A stretch of DNA of 46,218 nt from Aeromicrobium sp. (lineage in GTDB: Bacteria > Actinomycetota > Actinomycetes > Propionibacteriales > Nocardioidaceae), in assembly GCA_025964895.1 (NCBI GenBank), contig JAOPXY010000151.1, forward strand, positions 1 to 46,218, in the 5' to 3' direction. This document shows positions 8,490-18,917 of this stretch, piece by piece. Below the pieces are notes generated by a model. The model had not been told where the DNA came from. It did no database searches and saw nothing but the letters and a program-made list of their open reading frames with translations. Both the position numbers and the translations under genes were made by a program. The first letter of the stretch is position 1. Each line of letters opens with the position of its first letter.

Positions 8490-9257
8490 CTACGGGTCCT
8501 CGTCCGGCGCGAAGGCGAACCAGCCGCCGTCGGCCGGGGGCTCGGGATCGGGCTGCTGGCTGCGGACGGGCGGCAGCTCGGCGCGGATCGACTGGTGCAG
8601 GCCACCGCGGAAGAACACGATGTGCTGCTCGTCGTCCCAGCGGGAGTCGATCAGCTCTTCTAGCATGCCCATGGCCTCGATCGGGCCGTCCCCTGACGTG
8701 GCCGCGTCCTCACCGCTGTCCAGTCGGGCGTGGATCTCGAAGTCGACGACGACCGAGCGCCACTGGTCGGGCGTGACGTGCACGTGGCAGACCCCCTCGT
8801 CGGTGTCCGTGACCTCGATGACGCCGCGCTCGTCGCGGACACCGTCGTACAGGTCCCCCAGCCGTTCGAGCAGCGCCCACCACGACGCATCGGCGTCAGG
8901 GACGGACTTCTCGGCGGCCGCGCGGTGCCGGCCGCCCGCCGTCTCAGCGGCGACGATCGAGAGGTGCCAGCGGCCGACGACGTGAGCCGCGTACGCAATC
9001 GGGTCGTTCAGACCACTGGCTTCTCGCCATGCCCGGTCGAACAGCAGCCGGGAGACGACGTCGCGCCGGTGAGACAGGAGCGTGCGGCGGAAGTGCACCG
9101 TGACCTCGAGATCGTCGAAGCCGTCGTCGGACGGCACGACGCGCAGCGACTCGATGCGGTAGTCGTCGCCATACCCCGAGCTGCGGTCGATCTCCTCCGG
9201 CGGCACCTCGGCGGCGAAGATCTCCTGCAGGGCCGCGAGGAGCTCGTCGTCGCTCAT
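8490..9257 (-). CDS. Hypothetical protein, acidic, 255 aa
   Basis: I do not recognise this protein. It is acidic and soluble, with no signal peptide or membrane segment. It starts 'MSDDELLAALQEIFAAEVPP', contains a central helix-rich part ('VVSRLLFDRAWREA', 'ASWWALLERLGDLYDGV') and beta-rich parts ('HVHVTPDQWRSVVVDFEIHA', 'DDEQHIVFFRGGLHQSIRAE'), and ends in a short proline/acidic tail. The gene sits 9 bases after the RluA start on the same strand, so the two could form a transcript. Codon bias (strong G/C third positions) supports a real gene. Confidence 0.8.
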   Translation of the reverse strand: MSDDELLAALQEIFAAEVPPEEIDRSSGYGDDYRIESLRVVPSDDGFDDLEVTVHFRRTLLSHRRDVVSRLLFDRAWREASGLNDPIAYAAHVVGRWHLSIVAAETAGGRHRAAAEKSVPDADASWWALLERLGDLYDGVRDERGVIEVTDTDEGVCHVHVTPDQWRSVVVDFEIHARLDSGEDAATSGDGPIEAMGMLEELIDSRWDDEQHIVFFRGGLHQSIRAELPPVRSQQPDPEPPADGGWFAFAPDEDP

Positions 9258-9323
9258 GCCACGACCTGCCGACGATCAGGACGACTGATGCGGACGGTCG
9301 AGGACATGTGACCAGTATGTCGT

Positions 9324-12405
<3,082 letters not shown>

Positions 12406-12538
12406 GTGCGTCCTGTTCTGTGGGTGGAGCGGTGGATGGGACACCTATGGGAACGCAGATCCGGCTCGGCCGGTGGATCAGACACCTATCCGGATCCGGA
12501 TAGGTGGCTCAGTCACCGCTCCAGGCGGGGATACGTGT
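12406..12538. repeat. Intergenic repeat cluster with a perfect 24-bp palindrome
   Basis: Between mnmA and the MetE-like gene lie related direct repeats: GGTGGATGGGACACCTAT at 12431-12448, GGTGGATCAGACACCTAT at 12472-12489 and a diverged GGTGGCTCAGTCACC at 12503-12517. A perfect 24-base palindrome spans 12483-12506, with arms CACCTATCCGGA and TCCGGATAGGTG. It can form a hairpin with almost no loop, or serve as a dimer-binding site. There is no T-run, so it is not a classical intrinsic terminator. It lies within the MnmA-side control region, downstream of mnmA and upstream of the MetE-like gene. Confidence 0.85.
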
Positions 12539-13642
12539 CTAGCTCACCGCGACCCGGGTCGTGGCGGAGATCGTGGCGGAGCCGACGACGCGCGTGCCGG
12601 CGTAGATGACGCAGGCCTGGCCGGGGGCGATGCCGCTGGCGGGGTCGATCAGGTCGACGCGGACGAGATCGCCGGTGACGCTGACGCGAGCGCGGTGCTC
12701 GTCGCCGTGGGCGCGCAGCTGCACGGTGCAGTCGAGGACGCCCTCGGGCGGCGCGCCGCACCACAGCGGCTTGACGCAGTCGAGCGCGTCGACCGCGAGG
12801 GCCTCGCGCGACCCGACCGTGACGGTGCCGCTGACCGGCTCGATGTCGAGGACGAACCGGGGCAGGCCGTCGTCGGCGGGCACCCCGAGCCGCAGGCCAC
12901 GGCGCTGGCCGATCGTGAAGGCGTACGCGCCGTCGTGCTCGCGCAACACGGCGCCGTCCTCGTCCACGATCGTGCCCGGCCTCGGGCCGATCTTCTCGCC
13001 GAGCCAGCCGGCGTTGTCACCGTCCGGGATGAAGCAGATGTCGTGGCTGTCGGGCTTCTGCGCGACCTGGATGCCGCGGGCGGCGGCTTCGGCGCGCACG
13101 ACGTCCTTGGTCGTGTCGCCGAGCGGGAACAGCGATCGCGCCAGCTGGTCCTGCGTCAGGACGCCCAGGACGTACGACTGGTCCTTGCCGTGGTCGATCG
13201 CGCGGTGCATCTCGATCGTGCCGTCGTCCGCGGTGCGCAGCTGGGCGTAGTGGCCCGTCGCGACGGCGTCGAAGCCCAGCGCGACGGCGCGGTCGAGCAC
13301 CGCGGCGAACTTGATCTTCTCGTTGCACCGCAGGCAGGGGTTGGGGGTGCGGCCGGCCGTGTACTCGGCGATGAAGTCGTCGACGACGTGGTCGGCGAAC
13401 TCCTGGCTCATGTCCCACACGTAGAACGGGATGCCCAGCGCGTCGGCGGCCCGCCGCGCGTCGCCGGCGTCCTCGATCGAGCAGCAGCCCCGCGCGCCCG
13501 AGCGGTACGACCGGGGGTTGCGGCTCAGCGCCAGGTGCACGCCGGTCACGTCGTGGCCGGCGTCGACGGCTCGGGCGGCCGCCACGGCGGAGTCGACGCC
13601 GCCGGACATCGCCGCGACGATCCGCAGCGGTGCGACGCTCAT
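12539..13642 (-). CDS. mnmA: tRNA-specific 2-thiouridylase MnmA
   Basis: MnmA puts the 2-thio group on the wobble uridine of Lys, Glu and Gln tRNAs, using ATP and a persulfide sulfur. The 367-residue enzyme has the PP-loop '[13 protein letters not shown]' (about 10-22), the first catalytic cysteine C103 in '[12 protein letters not shown]', and the second, C203, in '[11 protein letters not shown]'. 'FTIGQRRGL' and a C-terminal beta-barrel finish the fold. The start at 13642 overlaps the iscS stop by an ATGA, so sulfur donor and acceptor are translationally coupled. Family identity is certain. Confidence 0.96.
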   Translation of the reverse strand: MSVAPLRIVAAMSGGVDSAVAAARAVDAGHDVTGVHLALSRNPRSYRSGARGCCSIEDAGDARRAADALGIPFYVWDMSQEFADHVVDDFIAEYTAGRTPNPCLRCNEKIKFAAVLDRAVALGFDAVATGHYAQLRTADDGTIEMHRAIDHGKDQSYVLGVLTQDQLARSLFPLGDTTKDVVRAEAAARGIQVAQKPDSHDICFIPDGDNAGWLGEKIGPRPGTIVDEDGAVLREHDGAYAFTIGQRRGLRLGVPADDGLPRFVLDIEPVSGTVTVGSREALAVDALDCVKPLWCGAPPEGVLDCTVQLRAHGDEHRARVSVTGDLVRVDLIDPASGIAPGQACVIYAGTRVVGSATISATTRVAVS

Positions 13643-14844
13643 GAGCCGGCCCTGACGAGCGAGGCGCGCTGCGCCCGCTGGTGGACGGCCGGGAGCGCCG
13701 CGATGACGCGGTCGACATCGGCCTCGGTGGACGTGTGGCCGAGGCTGAAGCGCAGCGACCCGCGCGCCGCGGCGTCGTCGTAGCCCATGGCCAGCAGCAC
13801 GTGGCTCGGCTGGGGCACACCGGCCGCGCACGCCGATCCGGTCGAGCACTCGATGCCCTGGGCGTCGAGCAGCATCAGCATCGCGTCGCCCTCGCAGCCC
13901 GGGAACGTCACGTGCGCGATGTTGGGCAGACGGTGGTCGGGGCCGGGCTCGGGATCGCCGTTGACGATCGCGTCCGGGACGGCGGCCACGATGCCCTCGA
14001 CGAGCCGGCGGCGCAGCGCCTCGATGCGGGCCACGGTCTCGTCCTGTCGGCGGACGGTGACCTCGACGGCGGCGGCGAAGGCCGCGATCAGGGCGACGCT
14101 GACGGTGCCGGACCGCAGGTCGCGCTCCTGCCCGCCGCCGTGCAGCAGCGGGGTCGCGTCGATCTCGCGACCGATCATCAGCGCCCCCACGCCGACGGGC
14201 CCGCCGAGCTTGTGGGCGGTGACCGTCATGGCGTCGAGGCCGCTGGCGGCGAAGTCGAGCGGGAGGTAGCCCGCGGCCTGCACCGCGTCGCTGTGGACGG
14301 GGATGTCGTGGGCTCGGGCGATCTCGACGACATCCGCGATCGGCTGGATCGTGCCCATCTCGTTGTTGGCCCACATCGTGGTGACGGCCGAGATGCCGGC
14401 CGGATCGCGCTCGACCGCGGCGCGCAGGTCGTCGACCAGGATGCGTCCGCGCTTGTCGACCGGCGTCATCTCGACCTCGGCGCCCTCGTGCTTGGCGAGC
14501 CACGTGACGGGGTCCAGCAGCGCGTGGTGCTCGATCGAGCTGAAGACGATGCGGTGCCGGGCGGAGTCCTGCGCGAGCCGCGACCAGTAGAGGCCCTTGA
14601 TCGCGAGGTTGTTGGCCTCGGTGCCGCCGGAGCAGAACACGACCTCGCTCGGGCGCGCGCCGAAGCGCTCCGCGATGAGCTCGCGCGCCTCCTCGACGGT
14701 GCGGCGCGCGGCACGACCGGACGCGTGCAGTGACGAGGCGTTGCCGGTGATCGACATCTGCTCGGCCATCGCGGCGATCGCCTCGGGGACCATCGGCGTG
14801 GTCGCCGCATGGTCGAGGTAGACCGTCCCGTTCGTGTCGTTCAT
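13639..14844 (-). CDS. iscS: Cysteine desulfurase (IscS/NifS family)
   Basis: This PLP enzyme removes sulfur from cysteine and hands it on as persulfide. The 401-residue protein has the PLP-lysine K212 in '[13 protein letters not shown]', '[10 protein letters not shown]' and 'HSDAVQAAG' for cofactor binding, and the mobile loop '[12 protein letters not shown]' with the catalytic cysteine at residue 339. The short loop is typical of group I (IscS/NifS). Its stop overlaps the mnmA start, so the main client here is probably MnmA; no iscU or iscR is nearby. The gene starts with ATG at 14844. Confidence 0.95.
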   Translation of the reverse strand: MNDTNGTVYLDHAATTPMVPEAIAAMAEQMSITGNASSLHASGRAARRTVEEARELIAERFGARPSEVVFCSGGTEANNLAIKGLYWSRLAQDSARHRIVFSSIEHHALLDPVTWLAKHEGAEVEMTPVDKRGRILVDDLRAAVERDPAGISAVTTMWANNEMGTIQPIADVVEIARAHDIPVHSDAVQAAGYLPLDFAASGLDAMTVTAHKLGGPVGVGALMIGREIDATPLLHGGGQERDLRSGTVSVALIAAFAAAVEVTVRRQDETVARIEALRRRLVEGIVAAVPDAIVNGDPEPGPDHRLPNIAHVTFPGCEGDAMLMLLDAQGIECSTGSACAAGVPQPSHVLLAMGYDDAAARGSLRFSLGHTSTEADVDRVIAALPAVHQRAQRASLVRAGS

Positions 14845-14899
14845 CGCTCAACCAGCGTAGCCCGTCGGCGCACGCCGGTCCCACCCGTTCCGGTACGGC

Positions 14900-15958
14900 T
14901 CAGCGCTCGAGCGCCTCGTGCACCAGCGGCGCGACCTGCGTGCCGTAGAGCTCGATGCTGCGCATCAGCTTCTCGTGCGGCAGGGTGCCGTTGCTGAACT
15001 TGAGGTCGAAGCGGTCCAGGCCCAGGATGCGGGCGTTGCGGACGATCTTGTCGGCCACGGTCTGCGGCGAGCCGACGTGGATCGCGCCGTCCGGGCCCGC
15101 TCCGGCCTCGAACTCGTCGCGGGTCGGCGGCGGCCAGCCCCGTTCGCGGCCGATTCGCTCCCGTTGCACCGCGAAGTGCGGCCACAGCTCGTCGCGAGCC
15201 TGCTCGTCGGTGTCCGCGACGTGTCCCGGCGAGTGGACGCCGACCGGGAGCCGCGGACGGCCCAGCCGCTCCAGCGCCTGCCGGTACAGGTCGGCGTAGG
15301 GCGCGAACTGCGCAGGTGGGCCGCCGATGATCGCCAGCATCAGCGGGATGCCGTACCGCGCCGCGCGCACGACCGACTCGGGACTGCCGCCGACGCCGAT
15401 CCAGGTCTTGACCGACCCGGCGGCGGTCTTCGGGAAGACCTCCTGCTCGACCAGCGGCGGGCGCAGGGCGCCCTGCCACGTGATCGGCCCCTCGCTGCGC
15501 AACGCGGCGAACAGGTCGAGCTTCTCGGTGAACAGCTCCTCGTACTGGCTCAGCTCGAAGCCGAACAGCGGGAACGACTCCGTGAACGACCCGCGTCCCA
15601 GGATCACCTCGGCGCGCCCGTTCGAGACCGCGTCGAGCGTCGCGAAGCGCTCGTAGACCCGGATCGGGTCGTCCGAGCTCAGCACCGTGACCGCCGTGCC
15701 CAGATGGATCTGTCTCGTGCGGGACGCGATCGCGGCCAGCACGACCTCCGGTGCCGTGACCGCGAAGTCCTCGCGGTGGTGCTCGCCGACGCCGAAGAAC
15801 GACAGCCCCAGCTCGTCGGCGAGGACCGCCTGGTCGACGACGTTGCGGATGACCTGGTCGTACGGCAGCGGCGTGCCGTCGGGGCCGGCGGTCACGTCGC
15901 CGAAGGTGTCGAGGCCCAGCTCGAGGCGCGGACGGTCGGGGCTGGCGTCGGAAGGCAT
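14900..15958 (-). CDS. LLM-class flavin-dependent oxidoreductase
   Basis: This 352-residue protein belongs to the luciferase-like monooxygenase superfamily (FMN or F420 TIM barrel). It carries 'LELGLDTFGDVT' at the N-terminus, 'FFGVGEHHREDFAVTAPEVVLAAI' (the E-H-H pattern), 'LGTAVTVLSSDDPIRVYERFATLDAVSNGRAEVILGRGSF' and 'WIGVGGSPESVVRAARYG', as in flavin-dependent alkanal/alkane-sulfonate-type enzymes. Substrate and whether it uses FMN or F420 cannot be told from sequence. The gene stands alone, divergent from a small membrane protein, between the iscS start and the next gene. Confidence 0.88.
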   Translation of the reverse strand: MPSDASPDRPRLELGLDTFGDVTAGPDGTPLPYDQVIRNVVDQAVLADELGLSFFGVGEHHREDFAVTAPEVVLAAIASRTRQIHLGTAVTVLSSDDPIRVYERFATLDAVSNGRAEVILGRGSFTESFPLFGFELSQYEELFTEKLDLFAALRSEGPITWQGALRPPLVEQEVFPKTAAGSVKTWIGVGGSPESVVRAARYGIPLMLAIIGGPPAQFAPYADLYRQALERLGRPRLPVGVHSPGHVADTDEQARDELWPHFAVQRERIGRERGWPPPTRDEFEAGAGPDGAIHVGSPQTVADKIVRNARILGLDRFDLKFSNGTLPHEKLMRSIELYGTQVAPLVHEALER

Positions 15959-15996
15959 GCCTTCAGCGTAGGGTCCGGTGCTGCGAGACTGGCACG

Positions 15997-16422
15997 ATGC
16001 TCCAGATCGTGCTCATCGTCCTCGCCGGCCTGCTCGTCGGCGTGATCGCCGTCGTGCTCGTCGCGCTGGTCCGGTTCCGCTCGGTGCGGGCCCGGCATCG
16101 CCGCCGGATCGCCGCCCTCGACCCCGAGCACACCGAACCCGCGAGCCTCGTGGGCATCGCGTCGGAGGGCAGGAGCCAGGCACGCGGCGTGGGGACGCTG
16201 GTGCTCGGCGCGTCGCACCTGGCATTCGTCCAGCTGGTGCCCGAGCGCGACATCCTCGTGCCCCGCTCCGACATCACGTCGTCGCGGGCGACGCGGCAGT
16301 TCCTGGGCAGGACGGCCGAGCGCGACCTGCTGCTCGTCACGTGGGACACGAACGGCATGAGCGACGCGATCGCCCTCGCGACGTCCGACGTCGGCGCGTG
16401 GCGCGTCCGCCTCGGCGCCTGA
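15997..16422 (+). CDS. Small membrane-anchored protein, unknown function
   Basis: The 141-residue protein has one N-terminal membrane segment (residues 3-27, 'IVLIVLAGLLVGVIAVVLVA'), then a basic stretch 'RFRSVRARHRRRIAAL' that should stay in the cytoplasm. The rest is beta-rich ('GTLVLGASHLAFVQLVPERD', 'RDLLLVTWDTNG', 'VGAWRVRLGA'), which suggests a small PH-like or GRAM-like domain. I do not recognise a named family, and a DUF2550-like relation is only a guess. It is divergent from the LLM gene by 38 bases and converges with an S4-domain gene. Confidence 0.7.
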   Translation: MLQIVLIVLAGLLVGVIAVVLVALVRFRSVRARHRRRIAALDPEHTEPASLVGIASEGRSQARGVGTLVLGASHLAFVQLVPERDILVPRSDITSSRATRQFLGRTAERDLLLVTWDTNGMSDAIALATSDVGAWRVRLGA

Positions 16423-16438
16423 CGGCGACCGGAGCGGT

Positions 16439-16672
16439 TCAGCCGACCTTCGCGACGTGTGTCTCGGACGCCGTCCGCACCTCGACGACCATGCCCTTCG
16501 CGAGCTGGCGGCCGCGGCGGGTCTCGATCTCGCCATCGACCAGCACGTCGCCGTCGCCGATCATGGATCCCGCGTGCGCCCCGGACTCGGCGAAGTTCGC
16601 GAACTTGAGGAACTGGCCCAGCCGGATCATGTCGCCGCTGATCTCGATGACCTCGACCTCGTCACTGCTCAT
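16439..16672 (-). CDS. YbcJ-like S4-domain RNA-binding protein
   Basis: This 77-residue protein is essentially one S4 domain: 'IRLGQFLKFANFAESGAHAG' for the two helices, 'DGDVLVDGEIETRRGRQLAKG' for the characteristic turn and strand, and a short C-terminus. The size and 'I-x-L-x-Q-F-L-K' start match E. coli YbcJ and Bacillus YaaA-like proteins, which bind RNA, perhaps rRNA or tRNA. The true target is unknown. It faces a second S4-domain gene with only 23 bases between the starts. Confidence 0.85.
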   Translation of the reverse strand: MSSDEVEVIEISGDMIRLGQFLKFANFAESGAHAGSMIGDGDVLVDGEIETRRGRQLAKGMVVEVRTASETHVAKVG

Positions 16673-16695
16673 GTCCGAAGTCTAGAGTCGACGTC

Positions 16696-17061
16696 ATGGA
16701 CAGCACAGCGCGCGCCGACGTGTGGGTGTCGGCGGTGCGGCTGTACAAGAACCGCTCGATCGCCTCCAAGGAGTGCAAGGCCGGCCACGTGCGCATCAAC
16801 GGTGCCAAGGCCAAGCCCTCGCAGCCGGTCAACATCGGTGACCGCATCGAGGCGCTGACCGAGGGCGGCCTCCGCATCGTCGTGGTCTCGAAGATCATCG
16901 TCAAGCGCGTGGGGGCGCCCGTCGCGGTGCAGTGCTACGTCGACAAGACTCCGCCTCCCCCGCCCAAGGAGGAGATCGCGGTCATGCCGCGCCGCGACCG
17001 AGGTGCCGGACGTCCCACCAAGCGCGATCGCCGCGCCATGGACAAGCTTCGCGGCCGCTGA
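16696..17061 (+). CDS. HslR/Hsp15-like S4-domain RNA-binding protein
   Basis: The 121-residue protein has an S4 domain at about 6-60 ('RADVWVSAVRLYKNRSIASK', 'GHVRINGAKAKPSQPVNIGD') and a basic tail ('MPRRDRGAGRPTKRDRRAMD'). This is the layout of Hsp15/HslR, which recognises free 50S subunits with a peptidyl-tRNA stuck on them. The tail is shorter and more proline-rich than in the E. coli protein, so the same role is likely but not proved. It is divergent from the YbcJ-like S4 gene, which makes an unusual head-to-head pair of small S4 proteins. Confidence 0.85.
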   Translation: MDSTARADVWVSAVRLYKNRSIASKECKAGHVRINGAKAKPSQPVNIGDRIEALTEGGLRIVVVSKIIVKRVGAPVAVQCYVDKTPPPPPKEEIAVMPRRDRGAGRPTKRDRRAMDKLRGR

Positions 17062-17080
17062 CCGTCCGCCGTCCTGCGGA

Positions 17081-17138
17081 GGACGGACGATGAGGGGTTG
17101 AGGCAGCGATGACTGCCACGAACGCTCATCGTCCGTCC
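17081..17138. repeat. Inverted repeat with 14-bp perfect arms
   Basis: The arm GGACGGACGATGAG at 17081-17094 pairs exactly with CTCATCGTCCGTCC at 17125-17138, leaving a 30-base loop. A smaller hairpin, GTCCT at 17071 with AGGAC at 17080-17084, overlaps the left arm. It sits in the 131-base gap between the convergent S4 gene and esterase gene. There is no T-run after either side, so this is at most a rho-independent-like or bidirectional end structure. GACCGTCCGCC is repeated outside the arms. Confidence 0.7.
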
Positions 17139-17192
17139 GCTCGTCCCCCGTCCGTTGACCGTCCGCCCAGGGCCGCGCCGACCGGACGGGTC

Positions 17193-17816
17193 TTAGGCCA
17201 GCACGCCGCGCAGGAACGCCGAGAGGTCGTCGAGCTCCTCGGCGGAGACCGCGTGGGCGAGACCCGCGTACGTGCGATCGGTGACGTCGGTGTGCTCCGC
17301 GAGCCACGCGGACGCCCGGGCCGTCGCGTCCGGCGCGATGACGGGGTCGGCGTCACCGTGCGCGAAGAACACCGGCACCCGCCGCTGCGCCAGCACCGCG
17401 TCGCCCGGGAAGGTGTCGTCGAGGACGAACCCCGACAGCACGATCCCCGCGACGAACCGGTCGGGACGCATCCGCAGCAGCTGGCTCACCATGAGCCCGC
17501 CCTGGGAGAACCCGAGGAGCACGACCGGACGGTCGGCGCCCACGTGCGCGTCGAACCACGCGAGCAGCGCCGTCGTCGACTGCTCGACGATCTCCGGATC
17601 GGGCCGCCCCGGCACCGCGATCGGCACCCATGCGTACGAGCCGGGCCCGAGGGTCAGCGGGGCTCGGACCGAGGCGTGCGTGAGACCGTCCGGCAGGTAC
17701 GTCATGAGTCCTGGAAGATCCTGCTCGTTCGAGCCGTAGCCGTGCAGCAGGAGCACGAGCGGATCGGCGTCGGCGCCGCCCCGGACGGTGTGTGCGTCGT
17801 CGATCGTCGTCGTCAT
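17193..17816 (-). CDS. Carboxylesterase/phospholipase-type alpha/beta hydrolase
   Basis: The 207-residue protein is the small carboxylesterase type (PF02230-like). It shows the oxyanion 'LVLLLHGYGSNEQDLP' at about 19-34, the nucleophile elbow 'VVLLGFSQGGLMVSQLL' with the serine in GFSQGG, the acid in 'FFAHGDADPVIAP' and the histidine in 'GLAHAVSAEELDD'. It has no signal peptide, so it acts inside the cell on small esters or lysophospholipids. The start at 17816 ('MTTTIDDAHTV') is chosen; the frame is open upstream but antisense to the NUDIX gene. Confidence 0.88.
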   Translation of the reverse strand: MTTTIDDAHTVRGGADADPLVLLLHGYGSNEQDLPGLMTYLPDGLTHASVRAPLTLGPGSYAWVPIAVPGRPDPEIVEQSTTALLAWFDAHVGADRPVVLLGFSQGGLMVSQLLRMRPDRFVAGIVLSGFVLDDTFPGDAVLAQRRVPVFFAHGDADPVIAPDATARASAWLAEHTDVTDRTYAGLAHAVSAEELDDLSAFLRGVLA

Positions 17817-17842
17817 GCGGCCCACTCTAGTTGACTGTTCAA

Positions 17843-18256
17843 TCACTGCGCCAGCAGCGGGAGCAGCGGGAGGAGCGCACGGCTGCTGAGCGGCGCGAGC
17901 TCGATGTCGCCCGGGTCGACGGGATCGACCCACCGGGCCTCGGCGATCTCCGCGGCCGCGGCGACCGGGACGGCTCCGTCGACGGTCAGCGAGAAGACCT
18001 CCGCAAGCACGCGATGGCCGGGTTCGTTGGCCGCGTCCTCCTCGAACGTGCCGACCCATGTGAACGCGTCCGCCGGGACGTCCAGGCCGAGCTCCTCGAC
18101 CAGCTCGCGCCGCAGCGTCTGCAGCGGATTCTCTCCCGGCTCGATCTTCCCGCCTGGCTGCATGAACGTGCTCGTGCCGTGCTTGCGCACCATGAGGGCC
18201 CGCCCGTCGGCGTCGACCGTCAGCGCCGCCGCCACGTGGATGACACGGGACGTCAT
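17843..18256 (-). CDS. NUDIX hydrolase
   Basis: The 137-residue NUDIX protein splits nucleoside diphosphates linked to other groups; its substrate is unknown. The Nudix box is present: 'GGKIEPGENPLQTLRRELVE' followed by 'ELGLDV', matching G-x5-E-x7-R-E-U-x-E-E-x-G-U. The N-terminal 'TSRVIHVAAALTVDADGRAL' and 'GTSTFMQPGGK' fit the MutT-like core. The ATG at 18256 overlaps the stop of the upstream LOG gene by 4 bases, so the two are co-translated, which hints at a shared nucleotide clean-up role. Confidence 0.92.
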   Translation of the reverse strand: MTSRVIHVAAALTVDADGRALMVRKHGTSTFMQPGGKIEPGENPLQTLRRELVEELGLDVPADAFTWVGTFEEDAANEPGHRVLAEVFSLTVDGAVPVAAAAEIAEARWVDPVDPGDIELAPLSSRALLPLLPLLAQ

Positions 18257-18858
18257 GGCGCCGGCGTCTCGGGCGCGGGGGCGCCCCACTTGTCCGTCCA
18301 CGTCGGCGCCGTGGCCAGGGCGTCCAGGGCGTCCAGCAACGAGTCGAGATCGTCGCAGAACGACACGATCCCGGACTGTTCCACCCGCACGAACCCCGAC
18401 TCGACCATGCTCGTCAGCATCTGCCGCATCGGCGCCCAGAAGCCCGCGACGTCCAGGAAGCCGCTCGGCTTGGCGTGGATCGTCAGCTGCGCCCAGGTCC
18501 ACTGCTCGGCGATCTCCTCCAGCGTCCCCGCACCACCCGGCAGCGCGATGAAGGCGTCCGAGAGATCGGCCATGAGCTGCTTGCGCTCGTGCATCGACTC
18601 CACCACGTGCAGCTCGGTCACGCCGCGGTGCGAGAGCTCGCGATCGTCGAGCTGGCGCGGGATGACGCCGACGACCCTGCCGCCGGCCTCAATCGCCGCG
18701 TCCGCGACCGCGCCCATGAGGCCGACGTGGCCGCCGCCGTAGACGACGTCGATGCCGCGCTCGGCCAGCGTCCGCCCCGTGAGGCGGGCCGCGGCCTGGT
18801 ACGCGGGGTCGTTTCCGAAGCTGGAGCCGCAGAAGACGCCGATCGCCGAGAGAGTCAT
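18253..18858 (-). CDS. LOG-family (TIGR00730) nucleoside-5'-monophosphate phosphoribohydrolase
   Basis: The 201-residue Rossmann protein has the LOG motif 'ALPGGAGTLEEIAEQWTWAQL' (P-G-G-x-G-T-x-x-E) at about 105-125 and 'IGVFCGSSFGNDPAYQ' at the N-terminus. These proteins hydrolyse AMP-like nucleotides to base and ribose-5-phosphate, and in some bacteria and plants make active cytokinins. The family often carries the misleading name lysine decarboxylase. It is translationally coupled to the NUDIX gene downstream. Confidence 0.92.
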   Translation of the reverse strand: MTLSAIGVFCGSSFGNDPAYQAAARLTGRTLAERGIDVVYGGGHVGLMGAVADAAIEAGGRVVGVIPRQLDDRELSHRGVTELHVVESMHERKQLMADLSDAFIALPGGAGTLEEIAEQWTWAQLTIHAKPSGFLDVAGFWAPMRQMLTSMVESGFVRVEQSGIVSFCDDLDSLLDALDALATAPTWTDKWGAPAPETPAP

Positions 18859-18917
18859 GATCGCGACGGTATCGACTCGGTCGCGTGGGCAGCGCCGTGC
18901 GGGGTATCAGAACCTCC

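Noticed and set aside
12539..14884. A single 781-codon minus-strand frame covering mnmA and iscS
   Set aside because: Only its second half is MnmA; the first half is a shadow of iscS in another frame.
18253..18858. Lysine decarboxylase
   Set aside because: The PGGxGTxxE motif and Rossmann fold are of the LOG family; the old name is a known misannotation.
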